A stretch of 64,000 nt of DNA from JAUIKM01 sp964445695 (lineage in GTDB: Bacteria > Bacteroidota > Ignavibacteria > Kapaibacteriales > UBA7675): contig CAYULF010000017.1 of NCBI GenBank assembly GCA_964445695.1, positions 1 to 64,000 on the forward strand, read 5' to 3'. The notes under the pieces are model-generated. The model ran no database searches. It was not told the DNA's origin and saw only the letters and a program-made list of their open reading frames with translations. The position numbers and the translations under genes are program-made. Position 1 is the stretch's first letter; every line of letters starts with the position of its first letter. Positions 43,482 through 52,865 of this stretch are shown piece after piece.

Positions 43482-45530
43482 TCATCCCGCTATCATGGCC
43501 CGGAGTTCGTCCTCGCCGATGATTGTGATGCCGAGTTGTTCGGCTTTGTCGCGTTTGCTGCCGGCGTCTTCCCCGGCCAGCAGAAAACTGGTTTTGGCGG
43601 ACACGGAGCCCGTCACCTTGCCGCCGTGCGCTTCGATCAACGCTTTTGCCTCGGGGCGTTTCATGCTGGGCAAGGTGCCTGTAATCACGAATGTTTTGTC
43701 GCTCAAAGGCTGACTTCCGGCATTTTCATTTGTGTCTGTCTCGGGGCGGTCCAGCTGCAGGCCGGCCGCGCGCAGACGCTCGATCAGATCGCGGTTGCGT
43801 TCGACGCCGAAAAACTTCACCAGCGACTCGGCGATGCGCGGGCCGATGCCGTGGATTGCCGCCAGCGACTCCTGATCCGCCGCCATCAGTTCGTCGATCG
43901 TGCGGAAAGCGCCGACGAGCAGACGCGCAATCTCCTCGCCCACAAATCGAATGCCGACAGCGTAGAGCACTTTTTCAAAGGGCCGCTCGCGCGAGCGATT
44001 GATGCCCTCCAGCATTTTCTCGACTTTTTTGTCCGCCCAACGCTCGAGCTCCAGAATCTGCGTGCGGTGCTGCTCCAGATCGTAGACGTCGGCCACGTTT
44101 TTCAGCAGCCCCGCCTCGACCAGTTGCTCGACGTTTTTATCGCCCAGGCCCTCGATGTCCATCGCTCCGCGCGAAGCGAAGTGAATGATCTTGCGAAGTC
44201 GCTGCGACGGACATTCGGGATTCTCGCAGTAGAAATTGGCTTCGCCCTCGTAGCGTTTGAGCTCCTGGCCCAGGCCGCAGGGACACTCTGTCGGGAATTC
44301 AAACGGCTCGGCGTCGGCCGGGCGTTGCTCCGGCACAAATCCGACGACCTTGGGAATCACTTCCCCGCCCTTTTCGATTATCACGGTATCGCCCACGCGG
44401 ATGCCGAGTTCGTCGATAAAATCTGCATTGTGCAGTGTGGCGCGGCTGACGGTGGACCCGGACACAAACACCGGACTCAGCGCGGCAACGGGCGTAATAA
44501 CTCCGGTGCGCCCCACCTGCATGAATATGTCCTCCAGTTTGGTGCGCGCTTTTTCGGCCTCGTATTTGTACGCTATCGCCCAGCGCGGAAAACGCGAGAC
44601 GTGGCCCAGGATGCTCTGCTGTTCGAGGCTGTCAACTTTAAGCACGATGCCGTCGATCATAAACTCCAGGTGGCCGCGGCGGTTCTCCCACTCTTCGATG
44701 TAGCTGAAGACCGCGTCGATGTCCGTACAAAGGCGGTAGTCGGCGCCGGTCGGGAACCCCATGGCGCGCATCAGCTGCATGCTGTCCGTCTGCCCGCTCA
44801 GCTCTACCTCGTCCGCTATCAGCGAATAACAGGCGATGCGCAGGCTGCGCTCGGCCACGATGCGCGGGTCCTGCATTTTGAGCGTGCCGGCCGTCAGGTT
44901 GCGCGGATTGGCAAAGACTTTTTCGCCCTTGCGGCTGCGTTCGTCGTTGATTTTTTCAAAGTCGGCATTGCGCATGTAAATCTCGCCGCGCACCTCAAAA
45001 TTGCGCAGCGGCATGCCCCCGACTTCCACCTGTTTGATCTCCAGCGGAATTGCGCGGATTGTGCGCAAATTGCTGCTGACGTCGTCGCCTGTCACGCCGT
45101 CGCCGCGGGTAGCGCCGCGCACAAACTTGCCGTCTTCATAGTGCAGGCTGATCGCCACACCGTCGTATTTCAGGTCCGCCATATAGGCGTAGTCGTCCGT
45201 GTCCAGGCCCTCGCGCACACGCCGGTCAAAGTCGGCCAGTTCATCTTTGCTGTAGGTATTCTGGAGCGAGAGCATCGGGCGCGCGTGCTGCACGCTGGCA
45301 AATTCCTTGACGGGTTCGCCGCCAACGCGCTGTGTGGGGCTGTCCGGGCTGACCAATTCGGGGAACTGCGCTTCAAGATCAAACAGCTCGCGCAACAGCA
45401 GGTCGTACTCGCGGTCGCTTATGACGGGATCGGCCTCGACGTAATAGCGGTAGTCGTGGCCGCGGATTTCTTCGCGCAATGTAAGCACACGTGTTCGCGC
45501 CGCATCGATCGACATGGATTGCTGGGACAT
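43482..45530 (-). CDS. ligA: NAD-dependent DNA ligase
   Basis: This 682-aa enzyme seals nicks using NAD+. It has the Ia domain (YRYYVEADPVISDREYD), the adenylation site ADLKYDGVAISLHYE with catalytic Lys, RGATRGDGVTGDDV, and WAIAYKYEAE. The OB fold, a Cys4 zinc finger (CPCGLG through YCENPECPS), helix-hairpin-helix repeats and a C-terminal BRCT domain (FVITGTLPSMKRPEAK) follow. All domains are present. It sits between the two GT-C paralogues, with no functional link obvious. Confidence 0.97.
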   Translation of the reverse strand: MSQQSMSIDAARTRVLTLREEIRGHDYRYYVEADPVISDREYDLLLRELFDLEAQFPELVSPDSPTQRVGGEPVKEFASVQHARPMLSLQNTYSKDELADFDRRVREGLDTDDYAYMADLKYDGVAISLHYEDGKFVRGATRGDGVTGDDVSSNLRTIRAIPLEIKQVEVGGMPLRNFEVRGEIYMRNADFEKINDERSRKGEKVFANPRNLTAGTLKMQDPRIVAERSLRIACYSLIADEVELSGQTDSMQLMRAMGFPTGADYRLCTDIDAVFSYIEEWENRRGHLEFMIDGIVLKVDSLEQQSILGHVSRFPRWAIAYKYEAEKARTKLEDIFMQVGRTGVITPVAALSPVFVSGSTVSRATLHNADFIDELGIRVGDTVIIEKGGEVIPKVVGFVPEQRPADAEPFEFPTECPCGLGQELKRYEGEANFYCENPECPSQRLRKIIHFASRGAMDIEGLGDKNVEQLVEAGLLKNVADVYDLEQHRTQILELERWADKKVEKMLEGINRSRERPFEKVLYAVGIRFVGEEIARLLVGAFRTIDELMAADQESLAAIHGIGPRIAESLVKFFGVERNRDLIERLRAAGLQLDRPETDTNENAGSQPLSDKTFVITGTLPSMKRPEAKALIEAHGGKVTGSVSAKTSFLLAGEDAGSKRDKAEQLGITIIGEDELRAMIAG

Positions 45531-45925
45531 AGATGGAATCGGGGAAAAACGGGCGGAATCGGAGCTTCCGCGTTATCGTGAACGTTCAGCTTGCGCAAAA
45601 TTAACACAGAAAACAGGAAATGCCACCGCATTCGGCCGCCCCCTTTGCCTGGGTATCACCTTTTGCCCGCAGATTGCTCCCGCAAAAGACGCTGCAAAAC
45701 CCTTTTAAATCCGCTCTTGTTTGTCAGCGGGAGCGACGCAAAGAATCGCCGCGCTGTTAAAAGCCGCTCAACGCAGCGAGTCCGGTCGGTTTAAACGCAC
45801 TGCCCGGTGAGCGGTTTGCAGTTCGTAAGCTGACTTAACACTTCTGGTGCCTTTGCTGTCGGCAAACCTGAGACTCCGGCGATTCAATCCCGGAGGTTAA
45901 CAAAATAATTCATAGAGGGGAGCCG
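45531..45925. other. 395-bp gap between ligA and the second GT-C gene
   Basis: No gene is supported. Two short hairpins are visible: CTTTTGC/GCAAAAG around 45660-45690 and CTCCGG/CCGGAG around 45873-45894. Neither has a T-run. Confidence 0.4.
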
Positions 45926-47572
45926 TCAGCGGCGCGCCCGCTCAAGCGATCTGAAAACAACAAAGGATGCAAAGTTCGTGTCGCGTATAAAACGCGTCCG
46001 CAGAATGGCACGCGAATGAATATCGTCGTGCAAAAAATCAAAAGCCGTGTCGTCCGCGCCGGTGACAATCGGATGGCGATCGTTGGTCTGTACAATCAAC
46101 CATTCCGCAGTGTTTAACTCGGCGTAAAACTCCCTGCGCCACAGCTCCGGCGCTGCCGACGAGCTGTAAAACTGACGCCCGGGAAATTTGGGCAGGCGAT
46201 GCAAATCCAGCAAACGATACAACATAGCTGCGGAAAAAGACACAACGGCAATGTTTTCACCCGGCTTTGCACAGGAGTTAACATAATCGGCCACTTCCCT
46301 GTACTGCAGGCGGATCATGGAGTTATCGCTGTTCGTCAATTCGTAACTGCGATCATATGCATCGCGGTCGACAAAATAGAGGCCCGCCGGTTCAGCCCAC
46401 TTAACAAATCGCGGCAGCGGACTGAACAGCAGCAGCGAACCGACCACGGCGAGAATGAGAACGCGCATGTGCCGACTGCCGTCGTTCCACGCGGCACGCA
46501 GCAATCGATACAACTGCATAAGCCCAAAGGCGCAGAGCGGAGCGAGCAAGACAAACGTACGGCTCAGGTGATAAACAAAGAGTTTGCGCTCGGCAATGAC
46601 GGAACACATCAAGACAATCACGACATACAACCACAGAATCATCGCCTCGCGACGTTGTTTAAATCCGGCCGAGCGACGCCCGAACACAAGAACCAGCGCT
46701 GCGCCTACACCGCTGCATACGGCGATCGAGAGCTGATCCGCCAGCAAAGCGGGCAAACGAGTCAACACATAACGCAGGAAGACGCCGTCCAGCGCCTGCA
46801 GAGAATTGTATTCGAGCGTAAAATTAACATTCAGTACAAAGTGCTCCCACACGCCGGGACGCGACAAAGGCCAGACCAGACCGAGCAAAACGGCGACCGC
46901 CAGGCCGCCGGCAATCAGGGTCCAGCGACGCAACAGCACGCGCATGCGACGGGCTGAATTTAATAGTTCATACAACAGAAGTGCGGGAACAACCAAAGCC
47001 AGCGTGTATTTTAAACAGAGGGCCAGTCCGAGCATCAAGCCGCATAAAAACTGAGATGCCGCGCGCCGCGGATGTTTGCGGAAGTTAAACAAGGCCCACA
47101 AAAACAGGAGTCCGGCAAACGACTCGCACTGCATCGTCGACGCGGCGCTGAGCGAGGTGTAGAGCAGCGCATAGAGCGTCGCGGACAAAGCCGCCACGCG
47201 CGGACTGAATCCCGAGCGACGCACGATAAACAAGAGTGAAATACACACACCCAGCTGCCAAACAAAGTCAAACAGCCGGATTCCCGGCTCGGAGTCGCCA
47301 AAAACGAGCTGCACAATTGCCATGAAGTAGTACACCAGCGGCGGCTTGACGTCCATGAAATCCCGGTAGATTTCACCGCCTTCCAGCAACACCCGACCGC
47401 CGTAGGTAAAAATCGCGAGGTCCGGCGAGAGCGGGAAAAATACCACCGGCAAAAGCAGCAACGCACTGAGCGCAATCGCCCACCACAACATTGCATGTGA
47501 GTTTAACCAGCCAGATTCACCGTCCGATGCAGCGGATGTTGTTCGCGCTGCAATCGCAGTCGACTTTGCCAT
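45926..47572 (-). CDS. GT-C membrane glycosyltransferase-like protein, copy 2
   Basis: This 548-aa paralogue of 41775-43355 has about ten transmembrane helices. It has the same first-loop block GGRVLLEGGEIYRDFMDVKPP, the same STMQCESFAGLLFLWA helix and a matching C-terminal soluble domain ending with LIVQTNDRHP. These features fit a GT39/PMT-like transferase using a lipid-linked sugar. I prefer the ATG at 47572, which has GGGAGG at proper spacing, over the ATG six bases upstream. It probably modifies surface glycans or secreted proteins; the substrate is unknown. Confidence 0.8.
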   Translation of the reverse strand: MAKSTAIAARTTSAASDGESGWLNSHAMLWWAIALSALLLLPVVFFPLSPDLAIFTYGGRVLLEGGEIYRDFMDVKPPLVYYFMAIVQLVFGDSEPGIRLFDFVWQLGVCISLLFIVRRSGFSPRVAALSATLYALLYTSLSAASTMQCESFAGLLFLWALFNFRKHPRRAASQFLCGLMLGLALCLKYTLALVVPALLLYELLNSARRMRVLLRRWTLIAGGLAVAVLLGLVWPLSRPGVWEHFVLNVNFTLEYNSLQALDGVFLRYVLTRLPALLADQLSIAVCSGVGAALVLVFGRRSAGFKQRREAMILWLYVVIVLMCSVIAERKLFVYHLSRTFVLLAPLCAFGLMQLYRLLRAAWNDGSRHMRVLILAVVGSLLLFSPLPRFVKWAEPAGLYFVDRDAYDRSYELTNSDNSMIRLQYREVADYVNSCAKPGENIAVVSFSAAMLYRLLDLHRLPKFPGRQFYSSSAAPELWRREFYAELNTAEWLIVQTNDRHPIVTGADDTAFDFLHDDIHSRAILRTRFIRDTNFASFVVFRSLERARR

Positions 47573-47843
47573 CGGCATTCCCTCCCCGAAACCCGGTTGT
47601 GGCGCAGTGCGGGTGTCCGTGCGGCAGGCGTCGGCTTCCGGACAGCAGGTAACCGTCCACCGTCGACCACCGAGCGGATCTGAATTACAATCCTGGGGGG
47701 GTGTTTAAGTTTGAGGGGGGATGTGTTGTTTCAACGCGCAGCCAAAATAACACGGTATCAATTAGCTGTCAAGCCCGGATTTGCGCCCCTGCGCACAAAA
47801 CTGCCGGAGCTACAGGTACAACATGTCGCCGACGTTCTGAAGA

Positions 47844-50120
47844 TTATCTGTTAACAAGTACAACGCGGCGTTCGTTTCGGCCAGCGCCTTCGACGTGCAG
47901 CACGTACATTCCGACCGCCAGAGTCGATGTGTTTAACTCCAGATCGGAGCCGGCGCCGCGCGCTATGCGTCGCTCCATTTGCAATACACCGGTGATGTTG
48001 TACAGTCGCAGAGTCAGTTCGCCGGCGGGTTCGGCGTCCAGCGTGATATGGAGTTGTCGGTCAGCAGGCTGCGGATAACATTTGAGTCCGGCACTACCCG
48101 ACGCATTCACGCTGTTATCTTCGACTGATACAACCTCCACGCCACAATCAAGCATGATCGTCGGAAGCTCGAGCGTGAAAATTTCATAGTCGCGCGTCAC
48201 CGCCGTGTATTCAGCGCTGCAGACATCGCGATTAACGGCAATGCGATAGCGGCCCAGGCCGAGGCGATCCAGGGAAAATTCGCCATGCTCGTCGACAACG
48301 GCATAGTCGATCATTTTATCCGCTTCGTCAAATGCGTAAACGAGCGCGCCGTGCGCGTATTCGGTCTTTGTGGTGCCGGACAAATAGTACAGCACGCGAC
48401 CACGCGTATTCAGTATGCCCTGGTAGGGAGCAAGCGCTCTTGTCGTAAAGTTGAACTGTCCTTCGTAGCTGTCGTCGATGCTGAAAATCTTCGCATCCTT
48501 GATATCGATCACCGGGCCGGACGGACTGTAATAATACACGGGATAGGCGGCGCTCCAGGGCACAAACTGCACCACATAGTCGCCCGCTTCCAGGTTGTAG
48601 GCTGTAAGCGTGCGACCGGCCGAAGCTGATTCCGGCCGCCAGGTTTCGACCTCCCAGGGCGTCTCATCCCGGTTGACACGCTGAAAAACGGCGGTGCCGC
48701 CGATGCTGAGACTCTGCACCGGGTCAACCACGTCGAACGAGATGCTGTTGCCCGGTTGCGATAGTCGGCGCAGGCGAAATTGTATCTCGCCTTCCGTTTG
48801 GGCGGGATGCAGCAGCGGCGCTTCAAGCGGCGAGTCGGCGCCGCCGTTGAAACGATTGGCGTGTGCCGGCAATTCCGTCTGCGGATCCACGTGCAGCGAC
48901 ACGGCTTCGGCCACGTAAACAACATCGTCAAACAGGCTGGCGGAAAAACTTCCATCGTTTTCCGTGAAGGCGGCATACACGTCCGAAGCGCCGAAGAGAT
49001 CGGGTACGGGGTGACCGGGCGCGGGCTGAAAGACCACCAGCGAGCGAACGCCCTTGTTGCCGGCTTCGCTCACCACGCGCCCCCTGACGACAGTGCGTTT
49101 GCCGCTGCCGCGCCGCGCCGCGGCTTTGATCCTGACGACGTTGGTGCCGCCGGACTGCTGACCGCAGCGTAGACTGACAGGAACCGCTTCACGCGGGTCT
49201 TCGACGTCGCCGATCCAGGTTGTGTTGATCGAGCCGCCTTCGGCCTTGAAGATGTAATCGCCGGCGGCGAGGTCAAGTGTTGCAACCCCCTGCTCGATCT
49301 GCGCGCAGACGACGTCGCCGGCGCGCACGCCGTAGTCTTCGGCAGCCGTAACGAGTCGATCCGTGCGGAGAGCGGTCACCTTGCCTTCGTAAAGGCCGTA
49401 ACCGTCCTCGTTGATCACTTCCGCGTTGACACGGATACAGGCTTCCAGCGGATTGTCTTCCGCCGCGATGATCTGGATCTGCCAGGATTGAAATGCTTCT
49501 ATCTGCGGGTCGCCTGCGACACTTGCTCGCACCGTTGCTTTTGCGATACCCGGCGCAGTCGGCTGCCAGTTGACGACGCCCGTTTCCGCATTGATGCTCA
49601 TGCCATATGGTTTTTCGACCAGTGAATAACGCAGGGGCTGGTTGTATTCTTCGCGTGCCGTCACGACAAATTCAAAGGACTTCCCGGCGACAGCTTTGCG
49701 CGGCGCCGGACTTATGAAGACAATCTGTTGACCACCGGCAGGGTAATCCATGTCGTCGCGCGAGACGTCGATGGAGGCCGTGCGCGCCGCACCGACGAAC
49801 TCGCCGTACTGCGGAACGACCAGGACGGTGTAAGGTCCGGCCATGGCAATCGGAAAACGATGGCGCGTGCCGCGACAGACCGAATAAAATCTGACGTGTC
49901 CTTCCCCACCGTAGCCGGTAAAAACGCTGTAGTGATCGACGGGCGTTTCGGGAGCATCCCAGCGCACATCGATTACCGCGGAACCTTCGTTACTGAAATG
50001 CAGTTCCAGATTGGCAACGGGTTCCGGCTCCTGCGCCGACAGCCCGGCGGACGCATAGGTGAGCAGGAAGAGCAGTAAAATAAAGCTGCTGAAAATGTAT
50101 CTAAATCGCGCTTGCGTCAT
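47844..50120 (-). CDS. Large secreted protein with FN3/Ig-like modules and T9SS sorting domain
   Basis: This 758-aa protein has a signal peptide (about residues 8-30, ending LSAQ). Then come a fibronectin-like module, a putative-Ig (He_PIG) domain with LRYSLVEKPYGMSINAETG and several carboxypeptidase-regulatory-like beta-sandwiches (VRGRVVSEAGNKGVRSL, YVAEAVSLHVDPQTEL, DEHGEFSLDRLGLGRYRIAV). The last about 75 residues form a T9SS sorting domain: CYPQPADRQLHITL, LRLYNITGVLQME and VGMYVLHVEG. No enzyme domain is visible, so an adhesin or surface scaffold is likely. It is divergent from the sigma-factor operon at 50328, sharing a 207-bp gap. Confidence 0.82.
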   Translation of the reverse strand: MTQARFRYIFSSFILLLFLLTYASAGLSAQEPEPVANLELHFSNEGSAVIDVRWDAPETPVDHYSVFTGYGGEGHVRFYSVCRGTRHRFPIAMAGPYTVLVVPQYGEFVGAARTASIDVSRDDMDYPAGGQQIVFISPAPRKAVAGKSFEFVVTAREEYNQPLRYSLVEKPYGMSINAETGVVNWQPTAPGIAKATVRASVAGDPQIEAFQSWQIQIIAAEDNPLEACIRVNAEVINEDGYGLYEGKVTALRTDRLVTAAEDYGVRAGDVVCAQIEQGVATLDLAAGDYIFKAEGGSINTTWIGDVEDPREAVPVSLRCGQQSGGTNVVRIKAAARRGSGKRTVVRGRVVSEAGNKGVRSLVVFQPAPGHPVPDLFGASDVYAAFTENDGSFSASLFDDVVYVAEAVSLHVDPQTELPAHANRFNGGADSPLEAPLLHPAQTEGEIQFRLRRLSQPGNSISFDVVDPVQSLSIGGTAVFQRVNRDETPWEVETWRPESASAGRTLTAYNLEAGDYVVQFVPWSAAYPVYYYSPSGPVIDIKDAKIFSIDDSYEGQFNFTTRALAPYQGILNTRGRVLYYLSGTTKTEYAHGALVYAFDEADKMIDYAVVDEHGEFSLDRLGLGRYRIAVNRDVCSAEYTAVTRDYEIFTLELPTIMLDCGVEVVSVEDNSVNASGSAGLKCYPQPADRQLHITLDAEPAGELTLRLYNITGVLQMERRIARGAGSDLELNTSTLAVGMYVLHVEGAGRNERRVVLVNR

Positions 50121-50327
50121 TCTATATACCTCGGGACTCGATGGCCGAAACGCGGCGGGAAATACCCGGGCGTTGCAGCGAGCACTAACACTGCCTGACT
50201 GCGGGCGTTACAGAGCCTGAAAACTACTGTCTGAAAAAATAATTGTGCACCAAATTGTCTCTTTCGTGTTACTGCCTACATCGGACAAGCGGCAACCGGA
50301 GAGTAAAACAGTGCGGGTGGAAATATC

Positions 50328-50888
50328 ATGAACAGCAACATTGAGCAATATTCGGACGAAAGGCTCTTTGCAATGTTGAGAGGGCCGAAAGCGAAATCGG
50401 AAGCAGCGTTTGGTGAACTCTACAACAGATATTCACCGCGCATCAAAGCATACTGCCTGCGTGTCGTGGGCAACATGGAACAAGCCGAGGATCTGTTTCA
50501 GGAGACCTTCCTGCGCTTTTACAAAAGCGCTCAGGTCGACCGCAAAATGACAAATGTCCCCGGCTTTTTGCTGCGCATCGCTCGCAACCTGTGCCTCAAT
50601 TACAAGCGCGATAAACGCGACACGGTCACTCTCGAAAATTTCCACTTCTCCACCAAGCCGCACTCTCACGAGCGCGCCGAACTGCTCGACCTCATTGCAA
50701 CCGCTCTCGAGTTGCTTGAGTTCGACTACCGCGAGGCATTTGTCCTGCGCGAGTACGACGGACTGTCGTACAAGGAAATCTCCGCAATTGTCGGGGATTC
50801 CGTCTCCGCGGTTAAGACGCGCGTGTTCCGAGCCAAACAAAAAATTCGGAACATTCTCTCTCCGTATCTCGAGGATCTGGCGCATTGA
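50328..50888 (+). CDS. ECF-type RNA polymerase sigma factor
   Basis: This 186-aa protein has sigma region 2 (AFGELYNRYSPRIKAYCLRV, then GNMEQAEDLFQETFLRFY) and region 4 with a helix-turn-helix (YDGLSYKEISAIVGDSVSAVKTRVFRAKQ). There is no region 1 or 3, which is the ECF pattern. It starts a four-gene plus-strand operon; the next gene begins 38 bp later and has an anti-sigma-like N-terminus. It should direct RNA polymerase to a regulon that probably includes this operon. I could not identify its own promoter motif with confidence. Confidence 0.95.
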   Translation: MNSNIEQYSDERLFAMLRGPKAKSEAAFGELYNRYSPRIKAYCLRVVGNMEQAEDLFQETFLRFYKSAQVDRKMTNVPGFLLRIARNLCLNYKRDKRDTVTLENFHFSTKPHSHERAELLDLIATALELLEFDYREAFVLREYDGLSYKEISAIVGDSVSAVKTRVFRAKQKIRNILSPYLEDLAH

Positions 50889-50926
50889 GCCGGAACGCCG
50901 ACTTCCTCTAACACACATTCTCTGCT

Positions 50927-52198
50927 ATGGATTATTCGGAACTGCTTCACGACTTTCTGGACGGTGAGCTCGATCCCGTTCACGAAGACGCACTCTTCGG
51001 TGCGCTTCAGCGAAACGAGCACCTCCGCCTGGAAATGAAAGACTTGCTGGAAATGCGCCGCGCCGTGGAAGCGGACAAGGCGGCATTCCTGCCTTCGGCA
51101 ACCAGCACCAACACGATCTTTTCGCAGTTGGGATTCGCCGCACCCGCGGCGGCCGGTGGAGCGGCTGCGCTCACCGGAGAATCGACCGCCGTCGCCGCCG
51201 CTTCGGGATTTGGTCTGGCGCAGATGGCCGGCGTATTTGCCGGCGCCGCCCTGCTGACGAGCCTCGTCTTTGTCGGCCTGATCATGCCGGCGCTTGACGA
51301 CCAGACCGGCAGCCGCCTGTTAGAGGCCGATGCGCCGGCTCGCATTCTCGAAGCCGAGCCGATCGAGTTTACCATGGTCAGCCCGCCGGAAAGCATCGCC
51401 CTCAACAATGGCGTTGCCGCGGCGCACACCGTTGACACGCAACGCAGCGACGGACTGCCGGCCGCTGCTTCCAATCGTGGATTCGGCGCAAGCTCACCGG
51501 CTGAACACTCCTCCTACGTTGACAAACAAGAAAATCAAGCCAGGGCAGAAGTCGCTGTCGAAGAGTCAGTCTCGGCATCGCAGCTTCTGGCCGGACAGCC
51601 GACGTTATCCATGCTGACGGACGCAGCGCAATCAACGCAGTTCCATACGATCGAATCCGTTCCCGTGGCCATGAACCTTTCGGACGAATTCACGCCGGAA
51701 GGTCTGCCCAGCGTCACCTTTGAGCTGCGCGGCAACGGCGACGCCAAATTTTTCCAGGAAACCGACGTGGAATCCGTGGGCGATCCATGGTTCAACGAAA
51801 TGTCCGCTTCGATGCTGCTGCCGGTCAACGACCACTTTGAATTCGGTGTCACCATCGGTCAGGAAGTGTTTTCGCAGGTATTTTACCGCGACGAGGCCAA
51901 TGGCGACCGCATTGAATACCAACAACGGCCGCGCCTTTTCTGGGGCGGCGTGACGGGACGAGCATATCCATTCACGGAAAATACGGCTATGCTGGCCCCA
52001 TACACACAACTGACATTCGGCTTTAACTTTTTCGGGACGGTGATCAAACCGTCGACGGGGCTGCGGTTTACGCCGGACAACAGCCGCATGAGCATGTACC
52101 TGGGCGCTGAGTATTCCCATCTGCTGTATTGGGAGGATCAGAATATGTTCAGCTCCGGCAAATTGAATCTCAATTACGGCGTCTCCTACCGACTGTAA
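50927..52198 (+). CDS. Dual-membrane-spanning anti-sigma-factor-like protein with C-terminal beta-barrel
   Basis: This 423-aa protein has four parts. Residues 1-55 resemble the helical anti-sigma domain (LLHDFLDGELDPVHEDALF) without a zinc HxxxCxxC motif. Residues about 99-120 form a single transmembrane helix. Residues about 122-240 are a low-complexity periplasmic linker. Residues about 245-423 read as eight amphipathic beta-strands, from SVTFELRGNG to the terminal LNLNYGVSYRL, as in a small outer-membrane barrel. It follows a sigma gene, which supports an anti-sigma role. The layout matches dual-membrane-spanning anti-sigma factors (Dma) reported in Bacteroides thetaiotaomicron. No signal peptide precedes the transmembrane helix. 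Barrel assignment is from strand pattern only. Confidence 0.75.
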   Translation: MDYSELLHDFLDGELDPVHEDALFGALQRNEHLRLEMKDLLEMRRAVEADKAAFLPSATSTNTIFSQLGFAAPAAAGGAAALTGESTAVAAASGFGLAQMAGVFAGAALLTSLVFVGLIMPALDDQTGSRLLEADAPARILEAEPIEFTMVSPPESIALNNGVAAAHTVDTQRSDGLPAAASNRGFGASSPAEHSSYVDKQENQARAEVAVEESVSASQLLAGQPTLSMLTDAAQSTQFHTIESVPVAMNLSDEFTPEGLPSVTFELRGNGDAKFFQETDVESVGDPWFNEMSASMLLPVNDHFEFGVTIGQEVFSQVFYRDEANGDRIEYQQRPRLFWGGVTGRAYPFTENTAMLAPYTQLTFGFNFFGTVIKPSTGLRFTPDNSRMSMYLGAEYSHLLYWEDQNMFSSGKLNLNYGVSYRL

Positions 52199-52217
52199 GC
52201 GGGAGAAGCAGGAAAGT

Positions 52218-52862
52218 ATGACGCAAAAGACTAATAGAATGGCAAAGACCGGAGCATGGATGCGCTCGACGGCAATCGCGCTGCTGATGGCGACCGCGAC
52301 GTTTATGAGCGCCTGTGAGTCGGCAACGCAGATAGATACGCCGTTCAAGACAAATCCAGCCAAGATCACGCCGATCGAGACGGAGATAAATGTTGAGATT
52401 ACCGAGCTGGTGTACTACAACAAAACGGACGCCTGGCTCTGGAACCACAACGCCTCACACAAAGCATTCACGATCGACACTTCCGACGGCGCTCCGATCT
52501 GTTCGGCCGAAGTCGAACTGATCGAACTGCCCTCCTCGGCCGACAACAACGAGTTGATTGCGCTACGCAACATGCGGCTGCATCTTGACGACATGAAGGC
52601 GGGCGTGGTAAAAACCTGCCGCTCTTCCATGCAGTCAAATGGCGAAGAATCCTACGTCGACCTCGAGTACCTGCTGGAAATGAATGGACAGCAACAGCAG
52701 CGCAACCACCAGGCCGAGTTTATGCTGGAGATGAAGGAACGCGAACTGCCGGCGGGCCTTGAAGGTCAGCGCCAGGTTGAAATCACCTTCGAAACGACGA
52801 TCGACGGTCCTGCCGAAGCGCTCAAATACGAGGTAAAAGGCTCCATTACGCTACAATTCTGA
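52218..52862 (+). CDS. Lipoprotein of the sigma/anti-sigma operon, first
   Basis: This 214-aa protein has a lipobox ATFMSAC at residues 28-34. The mature N-terminus is CESATQIDTPFKTNPAK, followed by a mostly beta domain with two conserved-looking Cys residues (GAPICSAEV, VVKTCRSS). It lies 20 bp after the anti-sigma-barrel gene, with AGGAAAG before the ATG. Its start and a central WNH motif resemble the next gene product, so the two may be diverged paralogues. No family is recognised. The role may be cargo, sensor partner or regulated output. Confidence 0.75.
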   Translation: MTQKTNRMAKTGAWMRSTAIALLMATATFMSACESATQIDTPFKTNPAKITPIETEINVEITELVYYNKTDAWLWNHNASHKAFTIDTSDGAPICSAEVELIELPSSADNNELIALRNMRLHLDDMKAGVVKTCRSSMQSNGEESYVDLEYLLEMNGQQQQRNHQAEFMLEMKERELPAGLEGQRQVEITFETTIDGPAEALKYEVKGSITLQF

Positions 52863-52865
52863 CCC

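Noticed and set aside
43536..45581. A 681-codon open frame antisense to ligA
   Set aside because: It lies exactly opposite a full-length ligase. It has no family motifs and follows from GC-rich third positions.
45873..45894. A T-arm-like stem (CTCCGG with loop CGATTCAATC) suggesting a tRNA
   Set aside because: There is no matching acceptor, D or anticodon arm around it.
50221..50327. A defined ECF promoter for the sigma operon
   Set aside because: GGCAACC and nearby strings resemble a -35 element, but no paired -10 element at good spacing convinced me.
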